A stretch of 64,000 bases of DNA. It comes from Pinibacter sp031553495 (GTDB lineage: Bacteria > Bacteroidota > Bacteroidia > Chitinophagales > Chitinophagaceae). The notes beneath the pieces were generated by a model. It saw only the letters and a list, made by a program, of their open reading frames with translations, ran no database searches and was not told the origin of the DNA. Below are positions 17,452-26,279 of the stretch, piece by piece; within the stretch, counting starts at the first letter, position 1; each line of letters begins with the position of its first letter. The position numbers and the translations under genes are program-made. The DNA lies in NCBI GenBank assembly GCA_031553495.1, contig JAVBLN010000011.1:62001-126000 (forward strand), given 5' to 3'.

Positions 17452-17732
17452 GGCAGGTCAGGGGCCAGTTGGCAGTAGGCAGTAGACGGATGGCAATAGG
17501 GAGAACAGGGGGTCAGGAGTCAGAGATTAGAACACTGCGCTGTGACCGGTTGTAAATTGTAATAGTCAAAACTTAATCTGACAGGATAGGTTTTTTAAGG
17601 CATATTTATAAATCGATTGCGAAAGTTGCCTTCTGATTTCTGATCTCTGATTTCTCTACTGTCAACTGCCTACTGATATCTGACATCTGATATCTTCAAA
17701 AAAACTTATTACTTTATATACTTTATACTCCC
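17452..17732. repeat. Phrase-repeat gap between dapD and tRNA-Leu
   Basis: Contains CAGTTGGCAGTAGGCAGTAG, GGTCAGGAGTCAGAGAT, CTGATTTCTGATCTCTGATT and CTGATATCTGACATCTGATA phrases. No GAATAG element core and no coding region are seen. Confidence 0.6.
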
Positions 17733-17740
17733 TATATTTG
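17733..17740 (+). promoter_or_regulatory. -7 promoter box of tRNA-Leu (TATATTTG)
   Basis: Exact TAnnTTTG match ending 11 bases before the mature tRNA, as expected for a transcript starting a few bases upstream of the tRNA. The -33 region is T/A-rich but not a clear match. Confidence 0.55.
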
Positions 17741-17751
17741 CAACCCGAAAA

Positions 17752-17833
17752 GCCCAGGTGGCGAAATTGGTATACGCACCGTCGTCAGGTGGCGGCGCCG
17801 CGCGGTGGGCTGGTTCGAATCCGGTCCTGGGCA
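17752..17833 (+). tRNA. tRNA-Leu (anticodon CAG)
   Basis: Class II tRNA of 82 bases. Acceptor GCCCAGG pairs with CCTGGGC, discriminator A. The D-arm is GCG...CGC. The anticodon stem CCGTC/GGCGG encloses loop GTCAGGT with anticodon CAG. The long variable arm CGCCGCGCGGTGG is typical of leucine tRNA, and the T-loop is TTCGAAT. CCA is not encoded. It reads CUG codons. Confidence 0.93.
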
Positions 17834-17835
17834 CT

Positions 17836-17870
17836 AAAGGTTGAGAATCTTTGATTTTCAACCTTTTTTT
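17836..17870 (+). terminator. Terminator of tRNA-Leu
   Basis: AAAGGTTGA and TCAACCTTT pair around a 13-base loop, followed directly by TTTT. Confidence 0.8.
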
Positions 17871-18065
17871 ATTCTATTGATTCAAAATTCAAAAGTAAAA
17901 AAGAGGAGGATTGTTTACTAAAATCCTTCAATCCATAAATCCAATAAATCCAAATTCAGACAAACAATCTCGCCCGTCATTTCGAGCGCAGGTTTGTAAT
18001 GTTGCTAAAATGAAATATTATAGCTTGTAATAAATCCAACCGTGCGAGAAATCTCTACAGTTGTG

Positions 18066-18098
18066 TTTTCTCACGCCGAACGCAACGAAGCAGCGGTG
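18066..18098 (-). repeat. Short repeat, CGCTGCTTCGTTGCG phrase
   Basis: The reverse complement CCGCTGCTTCGTTGCGTTCG matches sequences at 22245 and 61255. It is part of the gap 17871-18383, which holds no gene. Confidence 0.5.
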
Positions 18099-18161
18099 CG
18101 GAATGATTGTACTGCTTTTCGATTTCTCTACTGTCCGCTGCCAACTGAATACTGCCAACCC

Positions 18162-18232
18162 GCTCAATAGCATTCCTGCCGTACAAGTGAGTGACACAAC
18201 GATGCTTAATAGTAGCACTACCGCCGGTTACA
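18162..18232 (-). repeat. GAATAG element copy 9 (T-type)
   Basis: Canonical minus-strand GTGTCAC copy, TCAATAGCATTCCTGCCGT to AGTAGCACTACCGCCGG. It is preceded by CTGCCAACTG phrases and followed by ATGAGTGATGAGTTTTGAG phrases up to 18372. Confidence 0.87.
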
Positions 18233-18383
18233 AAAAAGTTATGAGTGATGAGTTTTGAGTTTTGAGTGAAAAACGCCGCTGTCTTCTGATTTCTGATCTT
18301 TGTTTTATCCACTGCCAATTGTGCAAGCTCTGTCACTCACAACTCATTACTCACAACTCATCACTCAAACCTCGCCACTTCTC

Positions 18384-18794
18384 TCATTGAAAGTACTCCT
18401 GTAGTCTGTCTTTCATGGCAGCCGGCATAGTGGTGCGTTGCATGGTTTTTGCTTCCAGGAAATATAAAACTACTTTTCCTGTGTTAAGCAGTTTCCCTTC
18501 TTCATTATACACTTCCTGGTGAAATTCAATTTTATGATGAAGCGGCATTTCTTTTAAAATGGTTTTTACTGTTAACACATTATCGTACAATGCCGGACGA
18601 ATGTATTTGCTATGCATTTCAACTACAGGCATTATAACACCGCTTCGCTCCAGGTCGGCATACGCGTAACCCAGTTGCCGTATGGCTTCTACCCTTCCTA
18701 CTTCATAATACTGCGCATAATTTCCATAATACACCACACCCATTTGGTCCGTTTCCGCATAGCGCACCCTAATCTTTGTTTCACTTACATACAT
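18384..18794 (-). CDS. 4-hydroxybenzoyl-CoA-type thioesterase (YbgC/FadM-like hotdog)
   Basis: Hotdog-fold acyl-CoA thioesterase of 136 residues. The N-terminal signature RYAETDQMGVVYYGNY carries the catalytic Asp16 and the helix start typical of the 4HBT/YbgC group. The remainder (IRPALYDNVLTVKT; LNTGKVVLYFLEAKT) matches the usual sheet pattern. It is cytosolic. The acyl substrate is not predictable. It lies downstream of the phosphohexomutase gene but behind that gene's terminator, so it is probably expressed separately. Confidence 0.88.
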   Translation of the reverse strand: MYVSETKIRVRYAETDQMGVVYYGNYAQYYEVGRVEAIRQLGYAYADLERSGVIMPVVEMHSKYIRPALYDNVLTVKTILKEMPLHHKIEFHQEVYNEEGKLLNTGKVVLYFLEAKTMQRTTMPAAMKDRLQEYFQ

Positions 18795-18813
18795 GATATT
18801 GCTTTATAAAGAA

Positions 18814-18848
18814 ATCCGGAATGCATATCATATATCAGCATTCCGGAT
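18814..18848 (-). terminator. Terminator of the phosphohexomutase gene
   Basis: ATCCGGAATGC and GCATTCCGGAT form a perfect 11-bp stem with a 13-base loop. On the minus strand TTTCTTT follows. It lies 24 bases after the leftward mutase stop. Confidence 0.8.
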
Positions 18849-18871
18849 CTTGGTTTATTGCCTGGTATTTA

Positions 18872-20602
18872 TTAATTTCTGAGACCTAATTCATCGATGA
18901 TGATTTCTATTTTTTCATCCAGCTTTTTCTCAGTTACTTCAAACTCTGCGGCATTTGCCAGCTTTGTATTCACACTAAAGTAGAATTTGATCTTGGGCTC
19001 AGTACCGCTTGGCCGGGCAGATATTTTACTTCCATCAGCTAAAATAAACTGAAGCACATTACTCTTGGGCAAAGTGATAGTATGGCTTTCTCCTGTTTGC
19101 AGGTTTTTGCCTGTTTGCATTTCATAATCCAACAATTCAACCACTGCAGAACCGTTCAATATTTTGGGAGGATTGTTTCTAAATTGCTCCATCATCGCGG
19201 CAATTTGTTGCTGGCCGTCCATTCCTTTTTTGGTAATGGAAATAAGGCGCTCTTTATAAAAGCCATACTGCACATACAAGTCAATTAGTTTATCAAACAG
19301 GCTTCTTCCTTTGTTCTTTTCATAAGCGGCCATTTCGCAAAGCAGCGCTACTGCGCTAACGGCATCTTTATCACGCACCTGGTCGCCTATCATTAAACCA
19401 TAACTTTCTTCACCGCCAACTATATAATTTTCGTTTGCTTCTTTTTCTTTAATCAACTCCGCTATCCATTTAAAACCTGTTAATACATCGTAGCAATTGA
19501 TGCTGTTTTGACGGGAAATTTCATTGATCAAATCTGTTGTCACAATGGTTTTTACTACCATATCATTTGGCCGGGCCACACCTTTTGCCTTGCGGGCTTC
19601 AATCATATAATTGAACGCCAGCACAGCGGTTTGATTACCATTCATAAGTACCCAGTTGCCACTTCTGTCTTTAATGCCAATGCCCACTCTGTCGGCATCG
19701 GGATCAGTTCCCAGCAAGATATCGGCATCCAGTTCTTTCGCTTTTTTCAGGCCAATGCTCATCGCTTCGCTTTCTTCGGGATTCGGATAAACAACAGTTG
19801 GAAAATTTCCATTGGGTTCAGCCTGTTCCATTACAATGTTCACATTGGTAAAACCAAATTCTTTCAAAACTTCAGGCACCAGTTTTATACCGGAACCATG
19901 TATGGGAGTGTACACAATTTTCAGATCGTGTTGTTTTTGGATCACTTCAGGATAAACACTCAAACCTTTAACCATCTTTATATATTCGCGATCTATTTCT
20001 TCACCGATCAGCGTAATATTGGATTCGCCGCCCGACCACTTCACTTCATCTACAGAAGCGATTTTTTCCACTTCTTTGATCACGTTTTTATCATGTGGCG
20101 GAACTAATTGTCCACCATCATTCCAATATGCTTTGTAACCATTATATTCTTTAGGATTGTGCGATGCTGTACAAACCACGCCTCCCTGGCATTTTTTTAA
20201 CCTGATGGTAAAAGAAAGCTCTGGCGTAGGACGTAAACTTTCAAACAGGAAAACCTTTATTCCGTTGGCTGCAAGCACGTTGGCGGTTGTTTCAGCAAAG
20301 AAACGGCTGTTATTTCTGCAATCATGCGCGATGGCAATGCGAATGTCTTCATTTGGAAAAGACTGTTTTAAATAATTAGCATAACCCTGCGTTGCCATAC
20401 CCACAGTATATTTATTCATTCTGTTAGTGCCCACTCCCATAATACCGCGAAGCCCACCAGTACCAAACTCAAGATTTCTGTAAAACGCTTCAGCAAGTTC
20501 CTGCTGATTTTCCGATGCCTGTTTTTTGATTTCATTTTTAGTGGCTTCGTCATAATTTCCCTGAAGCCATGAATTTACTTTTTCATTAATCGCAGCATCC
20601 AT
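18872..20602 (-). CDS. Phospho-sugar mutase (phosphoglucomutase/phosphomannomutase)
   Basis: Alpha-D-phosphohexomutase interconverting hexose 1- and 6-phosphates, feeding glycogen, nucleotide-sugar and glycan synthesis. All four active-site motifs are present: phosphoserine loop TASHNP (Ser147), metal loop GTDPDADR (Asp300, 302, 304), sugar loop GGEESYG (396-402) and phosphate-binding RPSGTEPK near residue 535. The length of 576 residues and the GTGGLRG N-terminal region fit the PGM2-like bacterial group that acts on glucose or mannose phosphate. It is cytosolic. Substrate preference is inferred, not shown. Confidence 0.93.
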   Translation of the reverse strand: MDAAINEKVNSWLQGNYDEATKNEIKKQASENQQELAEAFYRNLEFGTGGLRGIMGVGTNRMNKYTVGMATQGYANYLKQSFPNEDIRIAIAHDCRNNSRFFAETTANVLAANGIKVFLFESLRPTPELSFTIRLKKCQGGVVCTASHNPKEYNGYKAYWNDGGQLVPPHDKNVIKEVEKIASVDEVKWSGGESNITLIGEEIDREYIKMVKGLSVYPEVIQKQHDLKIVYTPIHGSGIKLVPEVLKEFGFTNVNIVMEQAEPNGNFPTVVYPNPEESEAMSIGLKKAKELDADILLGTDPDADRVGIGIKDRSGNWVLMNGNQTAVLAFNYMIEARKAKGVARPNDMVVKTIVTTDLINEISRQNSINCYDVLTGFKWIAELIKEKEANENYIVGGEESYGLMIGDQVRDKDAVSAVALLCEMAAYEKNKGRSLFDKLIDLYVQYGFYKERLISITKKGMDGQQQIAAMMEQFRNNPPKILNGSAVVELLDYEMQTGKNLQTGESHTITLPKSNVLQFILADGSKISARPSGTEPKIKFYFSVNTKLANAAEFEVTEKKLDEKIEIIIDELGLRN

Positions 20603-20923
20603 ATTCTTATATTTTATTTTATAATTATTTGAAAATAATGCAATACCACTAGTATTGAAGGTAACAAAAATAATGGTTATTCAAATGTTGCTAAAATGAA
20701 TCTTTGGAATAGTTTGCAGTGAACAGTAGGCAGAAAGAGAAGATGTCTGCAATCATTTTTTCCCAGACTTCAGATTTTTAATTTCAAACTTCTTCCATTG
20801 TGAAATGGATTTGAGTATAAATACAAAAATACCAGCCAGATGCATTTTCAAATTTTCAAATTATTGTCTCTTATTTCTGCCTTAAATTGCGGGCTAATTT
20901 TTTTTACTTTGTACCCTTTCCAA
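20603..20923. other. Gap between divergent phosphohexomutase and DUF2279 genes
   Basis: About 320 bases with short phrases (CAGTAGGCAGAAAGAGAAG; CATTTTCAAATTTTCAAATT). It must contain two divergent promoters, but I cannot place them with confidence. Confidence 0.4.
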
Positions 20924-21871
20924 ATGAAAAAAACAAATCGACTCATAATAATTCATTGGTTGTGCCTGGTTTTATTGATTCACAATGGGTTTTCCGGTTT
21001 TTCACAAACGGGCGTTTCTGATTCCTCACACCTCAATAAAACGAAATTTTGGGTGGTGGCCGGCACGCACACCGCTTTGTGGGCCGGCTCCTATATAGCG
21101 CTGGATAAAGCCTGGTACTCCGATTATCCTAAAGAACATTTTCATTTTTTTAATGATAATAAGGAATGGAATCAAATGGATAAATGGGGACACGTATGGA
21201 CTGCATATCAAATCAGCAGTTTATCAACAGAAATGTGGCGCTGGACAGGACTGAAAAACAAAACGAGTGTGTGGCTTGGCGGCGCAAGCGCCATCGCATA
21301 CCAGGGTGTGATTGAAATTCAGGATGGGTTTTCAAAAGAATGGGGCTTTAGCTGGGGCGATATTGGTGCGAATACCCTGGGCGCCGGCGCTTATGTAGCA
21401 CAGGAATTGTGCTGGGGCGAGCAGCGTATCCAGGTTAAACTTAGTTACTGGCCGTACGATTATCCCGATGAATTTATTCAGCGCCGAAATAATCTTTTTG
21501 GCAACAGTATGCCCGAAAGGTTTTTAAAAGATTACAACTCGCAAACATACTGGATCAGCGCCAATTTACATTCTTTCTGGAAGCAAAGCCGCATCCCTAA
21601 ATGGCTAAATGTTTCATTCGGGTATAGCGCTGATCTTATGGTTGGCGGCATGGCAAATAGCTGGACAGATAAAGACGGTACAATTCATAATTACTCCTAC
21701 ATACCACGCACAAGGCATTATTACCTGTCTCCCGATGTGGATTTCTCAAAAATAAAGACCAATAGCAAGCTATTACGCGGTGTATTTTTTGCGTTAAATA
21801 TGATTAAAGTTCCCGCACCCACTTTGGAATTCTCAAAAGGCAAATTCAGATTTAGGGCGCTGTATTTTTAA
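20924..21871 (+). CDS. DUF2279 (YfiM-like) envelope protein
   Basis: Predicted periplasmic or outer-membrane-associated protein of unknown function. From the ATG at 20924 it has a signal peptide (MKKTNRLIIIHWLCLVLL, cleavage near FSGFSQ). The YfiM/DUF2279 core follows: HTALWAGSYIALDKAWY, a DKWGHVWTAYQ segment with conserved His and Asp, and GFSKEWGFSWGDIGANTLGA. The C-terminal part looks beta-rich. The earlier in-frame ATG at 20840 would add 28 residues before the signal peptide and is rejected. Confidence 0.8.
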   Translation: MKKTNRLIIIHWLCLVLLIHNGFSGFSQTGVSDSSHLNKTKFWVVAGTHTALWAGSYIALDKAWYSDYPKEHFHFFNDNKEWNQMDKWGHVWTAYQISSLSTEMWRWTGLKNKTSVWLGGASAIAYQGVIEIQDGFSKEWGFSWGDIGANTLGAGAYVAQELCWGEQRIQVKLSYWPYDYPDEFIQRRNNLFGNSMPERFLKDYNSQTYWISANLHSFWKQSRIPKWLNVSFGYSADLMVGGMANSWTDKDGTIHNYSYIPRTRHYYLSPDVDFSKIKTNSKLLRGVFFALNMIKVPAPTLEFSKGKFRFRALYF

Positions 21872-21901
21872 TTTGAAGTTTAAGATTTGCAATGCTTTTT
21901 T

Positions 21902-21970
21902 ATGAGTAATGAGCTTGCTCTTCTCCTTCAAAACTCAAAACTCATTACTCATTACTCATAACTCATAACT
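21902..21970. repeat. TGAGTAATGAG / CTCATTACTCATAACTC phrase array
   Basis: Inverted blocks of the ATGAGTAATGAGTTTTGAG phrase run directly into the element at 21978. Confidence 0.65.
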
Positions 21971-21977
21971 TTTTTGT

Positions 21978-22046
21978 AACCGGCGGTAGTGCTACTATTA
22001 AGCATCGTTGTGTCACTCACTTGTACGATAGGAATGCTATGGAGCA
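21978..22046 (+). repeat. GAATAG element copy 10 (T-type)
   Basis: Canonical GTGTCAC copy with AACCGGCGGTAGTGCTACT on the left. A GCAGTTGGCAGTAATCAGTG phrase array abuts on the right. Confidence 0.87.
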
Positions 22047-22110
22047 GTTGGCAGTAATCAGTGGGCAGCAGGCAGTAGAGAAATCAGAGGTCAGAAGAAT
22101 TTTCTTACAT

Positions 22111-22147
22111 TGTCATGTCCTGAAAAAAGTAGACAGTTATTTAGTTG
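22111..22147 (+). mobile_element. IS-end-like remnant, copy A
   Basis: TGTCATGTCCTGAAAAAAG continuing into TAGACAGTT. The same approximately 36-base sequence occurs inverted at 40861-40896. The TGTC...GACA style resembles the tip of an insertion sequence. No transposase is present, so it is at most a remnant. Confidence 0.5.
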
Positions 22148-22167
22148 TTTATCCAGCCTCACGCTCT

Positions 22168-22212
22168 GCAAGGCTTGTAGCCTTGCAGCTCTATACTGTT
22201 GCTTTTAGCAAC
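22168..22212. repeat. Double-hairpin repeat, copy A
   Basis: GCAAGGCT-TGT-AGCCTTGC is followed by GTTGCT-TTT-AGCAAC, joined by CAGCTCTATACT. The second copy at 53171 keeps both hairpins with altered loops. Confidence 0.7.
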
Positions 22213-22244
22213 AAATTAGTGTACTGACAGTAGCAGAAGAAAGT

Positions 22245-22280
22245 TCCACCGCAACGCTGCTTCGTTACGCTCGCCGCGAG
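22245..22280 (+). repeat. Short repeat, CGCTGCTTCGTTACG phrase
   Basis: GCAACGCTGCTTCGTTACGC plus CTCGCCGCGAG. Related copies lie at 18066 (inverted) and 61255. Confidence 0.5.
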
Positions 22281-22495
22281 AAAAAGCAACGCTAACCAAT
22301 TTGTATTTTTAACCATTACCATAGGAGTATATTCGAGCCTTGTTTACATGTCTTGAATATGCTTATAATTACAGCATACGCATTTCTCCAACAGTCTTCC
22401 ATTCTACAGCATTCTCAATTCTCCATTCTCAACTCTCCTTTATGCAACCCTTGTGGTTAATAAGAAAATGGATTACATTTAAACAAAGAGTTTTC

Positions 22496-23794
22496 ATGAA
22501 AAATATTTTCATAGCAGGCGCAGGCAAATCATCTGTTTTTCTGATTGATTATTTATTAAAATACGCACAGAGAAATAATTGGCATATAACAGTTGCGGAT
22601 GCAGTGCCGCAGAATGCCGAAAATAAAATCAAAGGCAATTCTTGCGCAACAGCGGAAAGACTAAATATTCATCAAACAGAAAAAAGGCAACAGCTTGTAA
22701 AAAAATCTGATCTGGTAATCTCCATGCTCCCTCCTGCCCTGCACATTGAATTGGCGAAAGATTGCCTGCAATTTGGAAAGCATTTACTGACGGCCTCTTA
22801 TTCCGATGAAGCAGTAAAAAAAATGAGCAGTGATATTACTGAAAAAAATCTCCTGTTCCTTTATGAAATGGGCCTTGATCCCGGTATCGACCATATGACT
22901 GCTATGAAAATGATTAACTCAATTCAGGAGCAAGGTGGTAATATCATTTCCTTTATATCTCATTGCGGTGGATTGGTGGAGCCGGAAAATGATGACAATC
23001 CCTGGCATTATAAAATTTCCTGGAATCCTTCAAATGTAGTAAGAGCGGGCAAAGCCGGTGCCATTTTTAAAGAAAACGGTGAGGTAAAGCAGCTATCTTA
23101 TGAGGAATTGTTTTCAACTACAAACAAAATTATAATTAACGGTAACGAATATTCGTTTTATGCAAATCGCGATTCTTTATCCTACATGGAGCTGTATAAT
23201 TTGCATAATGTGCAAACATTCATGCGCACCACATTGCGCCATACGGAATTTATGAATGGTTGGAAGCATATTGTAAGGCTTGGCCTTACAGATGAAGTAA
23301 AAAAATACCGGACTGATAATTTGTCGCCGGCCGCGTTTTTTAAACAGCATGTTGAAGAAAACAATTTGCAACACGACCTGCCACAACCCACGTCAGTAAA
23401 AGAACAACTCGCATACCTTGATTTGTATAACGATTCATTTTTTATCAATAAAGGAGTGCTTTCTGCATGTGATATTCTTCAGTTTTTGTTAGAAAAAAAA
23501 CTTGTACTCCGGCCACAGGATAAAGACCTGGTTATAATGCAGCATGAAATTGTTTACGAAAAGGAAGGGCTGCAACAGTTACATAAAAGCTCAATAATTG
23601 TTCATGGAGAAGATGCCACTCATACCGCTATGGCACGCACTGTTGGGTTACCATTGGCAATAGCTGCCACAAAAATTCTTGAAGGAAAAATTTCTGTACG
23701 GGGCTTGCACATTCCTATTATACCGGCCATATACGAACCGGTATTGGAAGATTTAAAAACAATGATTACTATTCAGCAGGTTGTTACCGGTTAG
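22496..23794 (+). CDS. Saccharopine dehydrogenase family protein
   Basis: NAD(P)-dependent enzyme of the saccharopine dehydrogenase / homospermidine synthase-like family, 432 residues from the ATG at 22496. It has the Rossmann loop IFIAGAGKSS (4-13), the LVISMLPPALHIELAK segment and the motif MGLDPGIDHMTAMKMI characteristic of the C-terminal (saccharopine reductase) domain. In lysine metabolism such enzymes split or form saccharopine. Since this organism carries dapD, a degradative role is plausible, but this is inference. The upstream in-frame ATG at 22340 runs through phrase repeats and is rejected. The stop codon directly abuts a repeat element. Confidence 0.88.
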   Translation: MKNIFIAGAGKSSVFLIDYLLKYAQRNNWHITVADAVPQNAENKIKGNSCATAERLNIHQTEKRQQLVKKSDLVISMLPPALHIELAKDCLQFGKHLLTASYSDEAVKKMSSDITEKNLLFLYEMGLDPGIDHMTAMKMINSIQEQGGNIISFISHCGGLVEPENDDNPWHYKISWNPSNVVRAGKAGAIFKENGEVKQLSYEELFSTTNKIIINGNEYSFYANRDSLSYMELYNLHNVQTFMRTTLRHTEFMNGWKHIVRLGLTDEVKKYRTDNLSPAAFFKQHVEENNLQHDLPQPTSVKEQLAYLDLYNDSFFINKGVLSACDILQFLLEKKLVLRPQDKDLVIMQHEIVYEKEGLQQLHKSSIIVHGEDATHTAMARTVGLPLAIAATKILEGKISVRGLHIPIIPAIYEPVLEDLKTMITIQQVVTG

Positions 23795-23795
23795 C

Positions 23796-23866
23796 GCCGA
23801 ATAAAGAACTAACAGTTGAAGGGAGTGACACAACGATGCCCAATAGCAGCACAAACGCCGGTTACA
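23796..23866 (-). repeat. GAATAG element copy 11 (T-type, divergent) abutting a stop codon
   Basis: It begins GCCGAATAAAGAAC one base after the TAG of the preceding gene and ends AACGCCGGTTAC. It fills the gap between two convergent genes and might serve as their shared 3' structure. Confidence 0.75.
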
Positions 23867-23888
23867 TAATCTTTTCTACAACCTACGG

Positions 23889-25202
23889 CTACAGTATATC
23901 CACATCCCTGGCCGATAAAATTCTATACTCTATATCTCTATAAATGATTTTGTATTTGCCTGGTTGCAGGTATAAATAGTAGTAACCGTTTTCGGCGGGA
24001 ACATATGTTTGATCGGCAGGTATTAAAAGTCCTACATCTTTATTTACACCATCGCTTTCATAATATGCCTGCACAAGAAACAAGTCGCGTTCAATAGGTT
24101 TTACGGCATATTCTTTTTTCAGCCCTCCGAATGAATACCATTCCGGACGGCCATTTTTATATCGCGTTTGCGGATGAACAACAAGTATGTCATAACCATG
24201 CGTAGCCAAAAGATCTACAGGTTCATTATTTTTTACAGCCACCGAAGGCCCGGGCACAGGATAACGCTCGATGTATCTGTCATAAAAAATACGTCCATAC
24301 TCAAAATCGCTTAGCTCCGTCATGTCGGTTTGATTAACAGTTAGCGGATCAATTCCCGACAACATTTTAAATGCCTTTGCCATTGGCGTATAATCATCCA
24401 TATCCTCTTCAAAAATATGGCCATGTGTAGCTTGTACAACAATTTTAGCGCTACTGTCTTTTTTCAAAATGGAGTTGATATTATCAGCTTGCACCAAATC
24501 GCGTTCCGCGGGTGTGTGCGTGTAAACGGAATCCTGGTAAGCAACTAGCTGAAAACCGGTTTGCAACGCTATGCGCAGCATTTCCGCCATCACGGGCTCA
24601 TGCACATAACGCCCACTGTTGATATCAATCACATTTGTATTTACTGCCGATGAATTATTAAGCGCTTCCACTGCGAAATATCTATAGCCGAGGTTGTACA
24701 GATCTTCCAACAAAGATGTGGTAAATACACGATGCTGAGGTTTGCTTTGCGATTCATTGATCATTACCACCCTGCTTTTCGCGGCTCGGTCAAGTATGTA
24801 TTTCTTAGCATCCACATGTTGAATGCCTTTTAAGGAATCGGCATAAGCAGCAATGGAAGCCCTAACTTTCGCAGATAATGTATCGTAACCTTTTTGTGAA
24901 TAATATAGTGCCGATTGATAATCGCCCATCGCTATTATGTAATCGCTGAAATCATTGTAATAATACTGATCCGCGAAAACTCTTTTAATCTTTCGTTCAT
25001 TTTGCAAAGCCGCGTACAGTGGAAACAGGTAATTGATCTTGTTGTTAACCCTGTCGCTTAAGCGCAAAATAGTTGAATCTGCCAGACTTTTTTTCCCTGA
25101 TTCAATTTTGTTCTTAAGTTGTAATAAATATGGTGAAGGCTGCGAAAAGCCTGTAAACATAAGTGTTACACAACAAATAAAAAATGCAAACAGTATGCGC
25201 AT
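23889..25202 (-). CDS. Secreted protein with erythromycin-esterase/ChaN-like fold, unknown function
   Basis: Secreted protein of about 437 residues with signal peptide MRILFAFFICCVTLMFTGFS. The middle resembles the EreA/ChaN-like superfamily: VVMINESQSKPQHRVFTTSL (the usual Glu-His region) followed by GYRYFAVEAL, then AERDLVQADNI and a histidine-bearing VVQATHGHIFEED. The C-terminal part (about 330-437) is beta-rich. These families bind metal or haem or hydrolyse esters, so the activity cannot be named. An upstream in-frame TTG at 25211 is less likely than the ATG at 25202. It is in convergent orientation with the saccharopine dehydrogenase gene. Confidence 0.65.
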   Translation of the reverse strand: MRILFAFFICCVTLMFTGFSQPSPYLLQLKNKIESGKKSLADSTILRLSDRVNNKINYLFPLYAALQNERKIKRVFADQYYYNDFSDYIIAMGDYQSALYYSQKGYDTLSAKVRASIAAYADSLKGIQHVDAKKYILDRAAKSRVVMINESQSKPQHRVFTTSLLEDLYNLGYRYFAVEALNNSSAVNTNVIDINSGRYVHEPVMAEMLRIALQTGFQLVAYQDSVYTHTPAERDLVQADNINSILKKDSSAKIVVQATHGHIFEEDMDDYTPMAKAFKMLSGIDPLTVNQTDMTELSDFEYGRIFYDRYIERYPVPGPSVAVKNNEPVDLLATHGYDILVVHPQTRYKNGRPEWYSFGGLKKEYAVKPIERDLFLVQAYYESDGVNKDVGLLIPADQTYVPAENGYYYLYLQPGKYKIIYRDIEYRILSARDVDIL

Positions 25203-25266
25203 GAATAACAATTAGGCTGCAATATTAAAAGAATGTAGCAGATTTAACGAAAGATAAAATGTTAAA

Positions 25267-26052
25267 CTATTGATGTTCGTAATTTTTGCGAAACCAGTCA
25301 ATCATTTCTTCGTAAGTTGCAGTATCAGTAATGTTATCATCAAGTATTTGTTTAAAGGAAAGTCCTTTTACATCCATAAGATATTTCACCATCACCCAGA
25401 ATTTTAAATATTCCGTTCCCACAAAAGTAGGGCCTTCATCCACAATAGTTTCGGCGTATAGAAAGTTTTCCCTGTTGTACGACTGTAACCTTTTAATGTT
25501 CTGAAGCAGAATATTTTTTTCATCTTTAGTGGAGGATCTGTAACAAACATATTCCGCATAGCCTTCCCATTTCCATACCGGAATATTCTTAAAAGGCCTC
25601 GAATGAAACAGTCCTAACGCGTGATACTGATAACAATGAATCATTTCGTGCGCCACTGTTCGGGCCATTTGGCGATAGTATCCATTTAGTCTTATCCATT
25701 GAAAAGTTTTGTCGGGAGTGCCATTTAAAATTACATTATTATGGTAACCCCACGCGTAAGCCTCGCCATACAGTTCTTTTAAAATTTTTGGAAAACGGCT
25801 TCCGTCATTTATAAAAATATCCATGCGAAACGCGGAATCGTACAACTCGCTTTTTCTTACCAGGGAAAGCGCTTTATCAATTACTTTATTATAAGACGTG
25901 TCATATTTTTCTTGAGAGTAAACAGTTACACCATTATAGTCTTGTTTATTTGCAAACATGATTTGCGGGTTCAGCATATACAGTACAAAAATTATCAGCA
26001 GGAATAAAAATATAACAATAAACCTGGTGGCAATTTTTACAATTCGCTTCAT
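25267..26052 (-). CDS. Membrane-anchored putative zinc metallopeptidase (HEMIH)
   Basis: A 261-residue protein with one N-terminal membrane anchor (about 9-28) and an extracytoplasmic domain. The motif VAHEMIH (His135, Glu136, His139) is followed 24 residues on by WEGYAEY (Glu163), the layout of a gluzincin zinc site. No family name is recognised. It is probably a small surface peptidase or an inactive relative. It starts at the ATG at 26052; an in-frame GTG at 26070 would add six residues. It lies 65 bases upstream of the preceding secreted protein on the same strand, so the two may be cotranscribed. Confidence 0.72.
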   Translation of the reverse strand: MKRIVKIATRFIVIFLFLLIIFVLYMLNPQIMFANKQDYNGVTVYSQEKYDTSYNKVIDKALSLVRKSELYDSAFRMDIFINDGSRFPKILKELYGEAYAWGYHNNVILNGTPDKTFQWIRLNGYYRQMARTVAHEMIHCYQYHALGLFHSRPFKNIPVWKWEGYAEYVCYRSSTKDEKNILLQNIKRLQSYNRENFLYAETIVDEGPTFVGTEYLKFWVMVKYLMDVKGLSFKQILDDNITDTATYEEMIDWFRKNYEHQ

Positions 26053-26104
26053 AATGGTGAAGTCTGTCACGTAGTAATGTTTGATTTGACTGTTTATTTT
26101 TTTT

Positions 26105-26174
26105 ATGGTACGGGCGATAGCTTTTCATGGCATCATCGTTGCGTCGCAATCACTTCATCTGTAGTATTTCATGG
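26105..26174 (+). repeat. GAATAG element copy 12 (C-type, divergent flanks)
   Basis: GCGTCGC core with AATCACTTCATCTG. It is a sister of copy 4 and shares TTTCATGGC left of the core. A TTGAAAATTGAAAGTTGAAA phrase follows. Confidence 0.75.
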
Positions 26175-26279
26175 CAACTTCTTATAGTTGAAAATTGAAA
26201 GTTGAAAGTGCTTTAGGCACAAGTTGCTAGTAAAAACAAAAACATCAACTATCAACCAATAACTCATCCAAACAGCTTC

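Noticed and set aside
19508..20107. 199-codon plus-strand ORF
   Set aside because: Longest antisense shadow, inside the phosphohexomutase gene; the mutase motifs are intact on the other strand and the antisense protein has no recognisable domain.
22021..22227. 68-codon plus-strand ORF
   Set aside because: It is built from a GAATAG element, a phrase repeat, an IS-end-like sequence and the double hairpin; not a gene.
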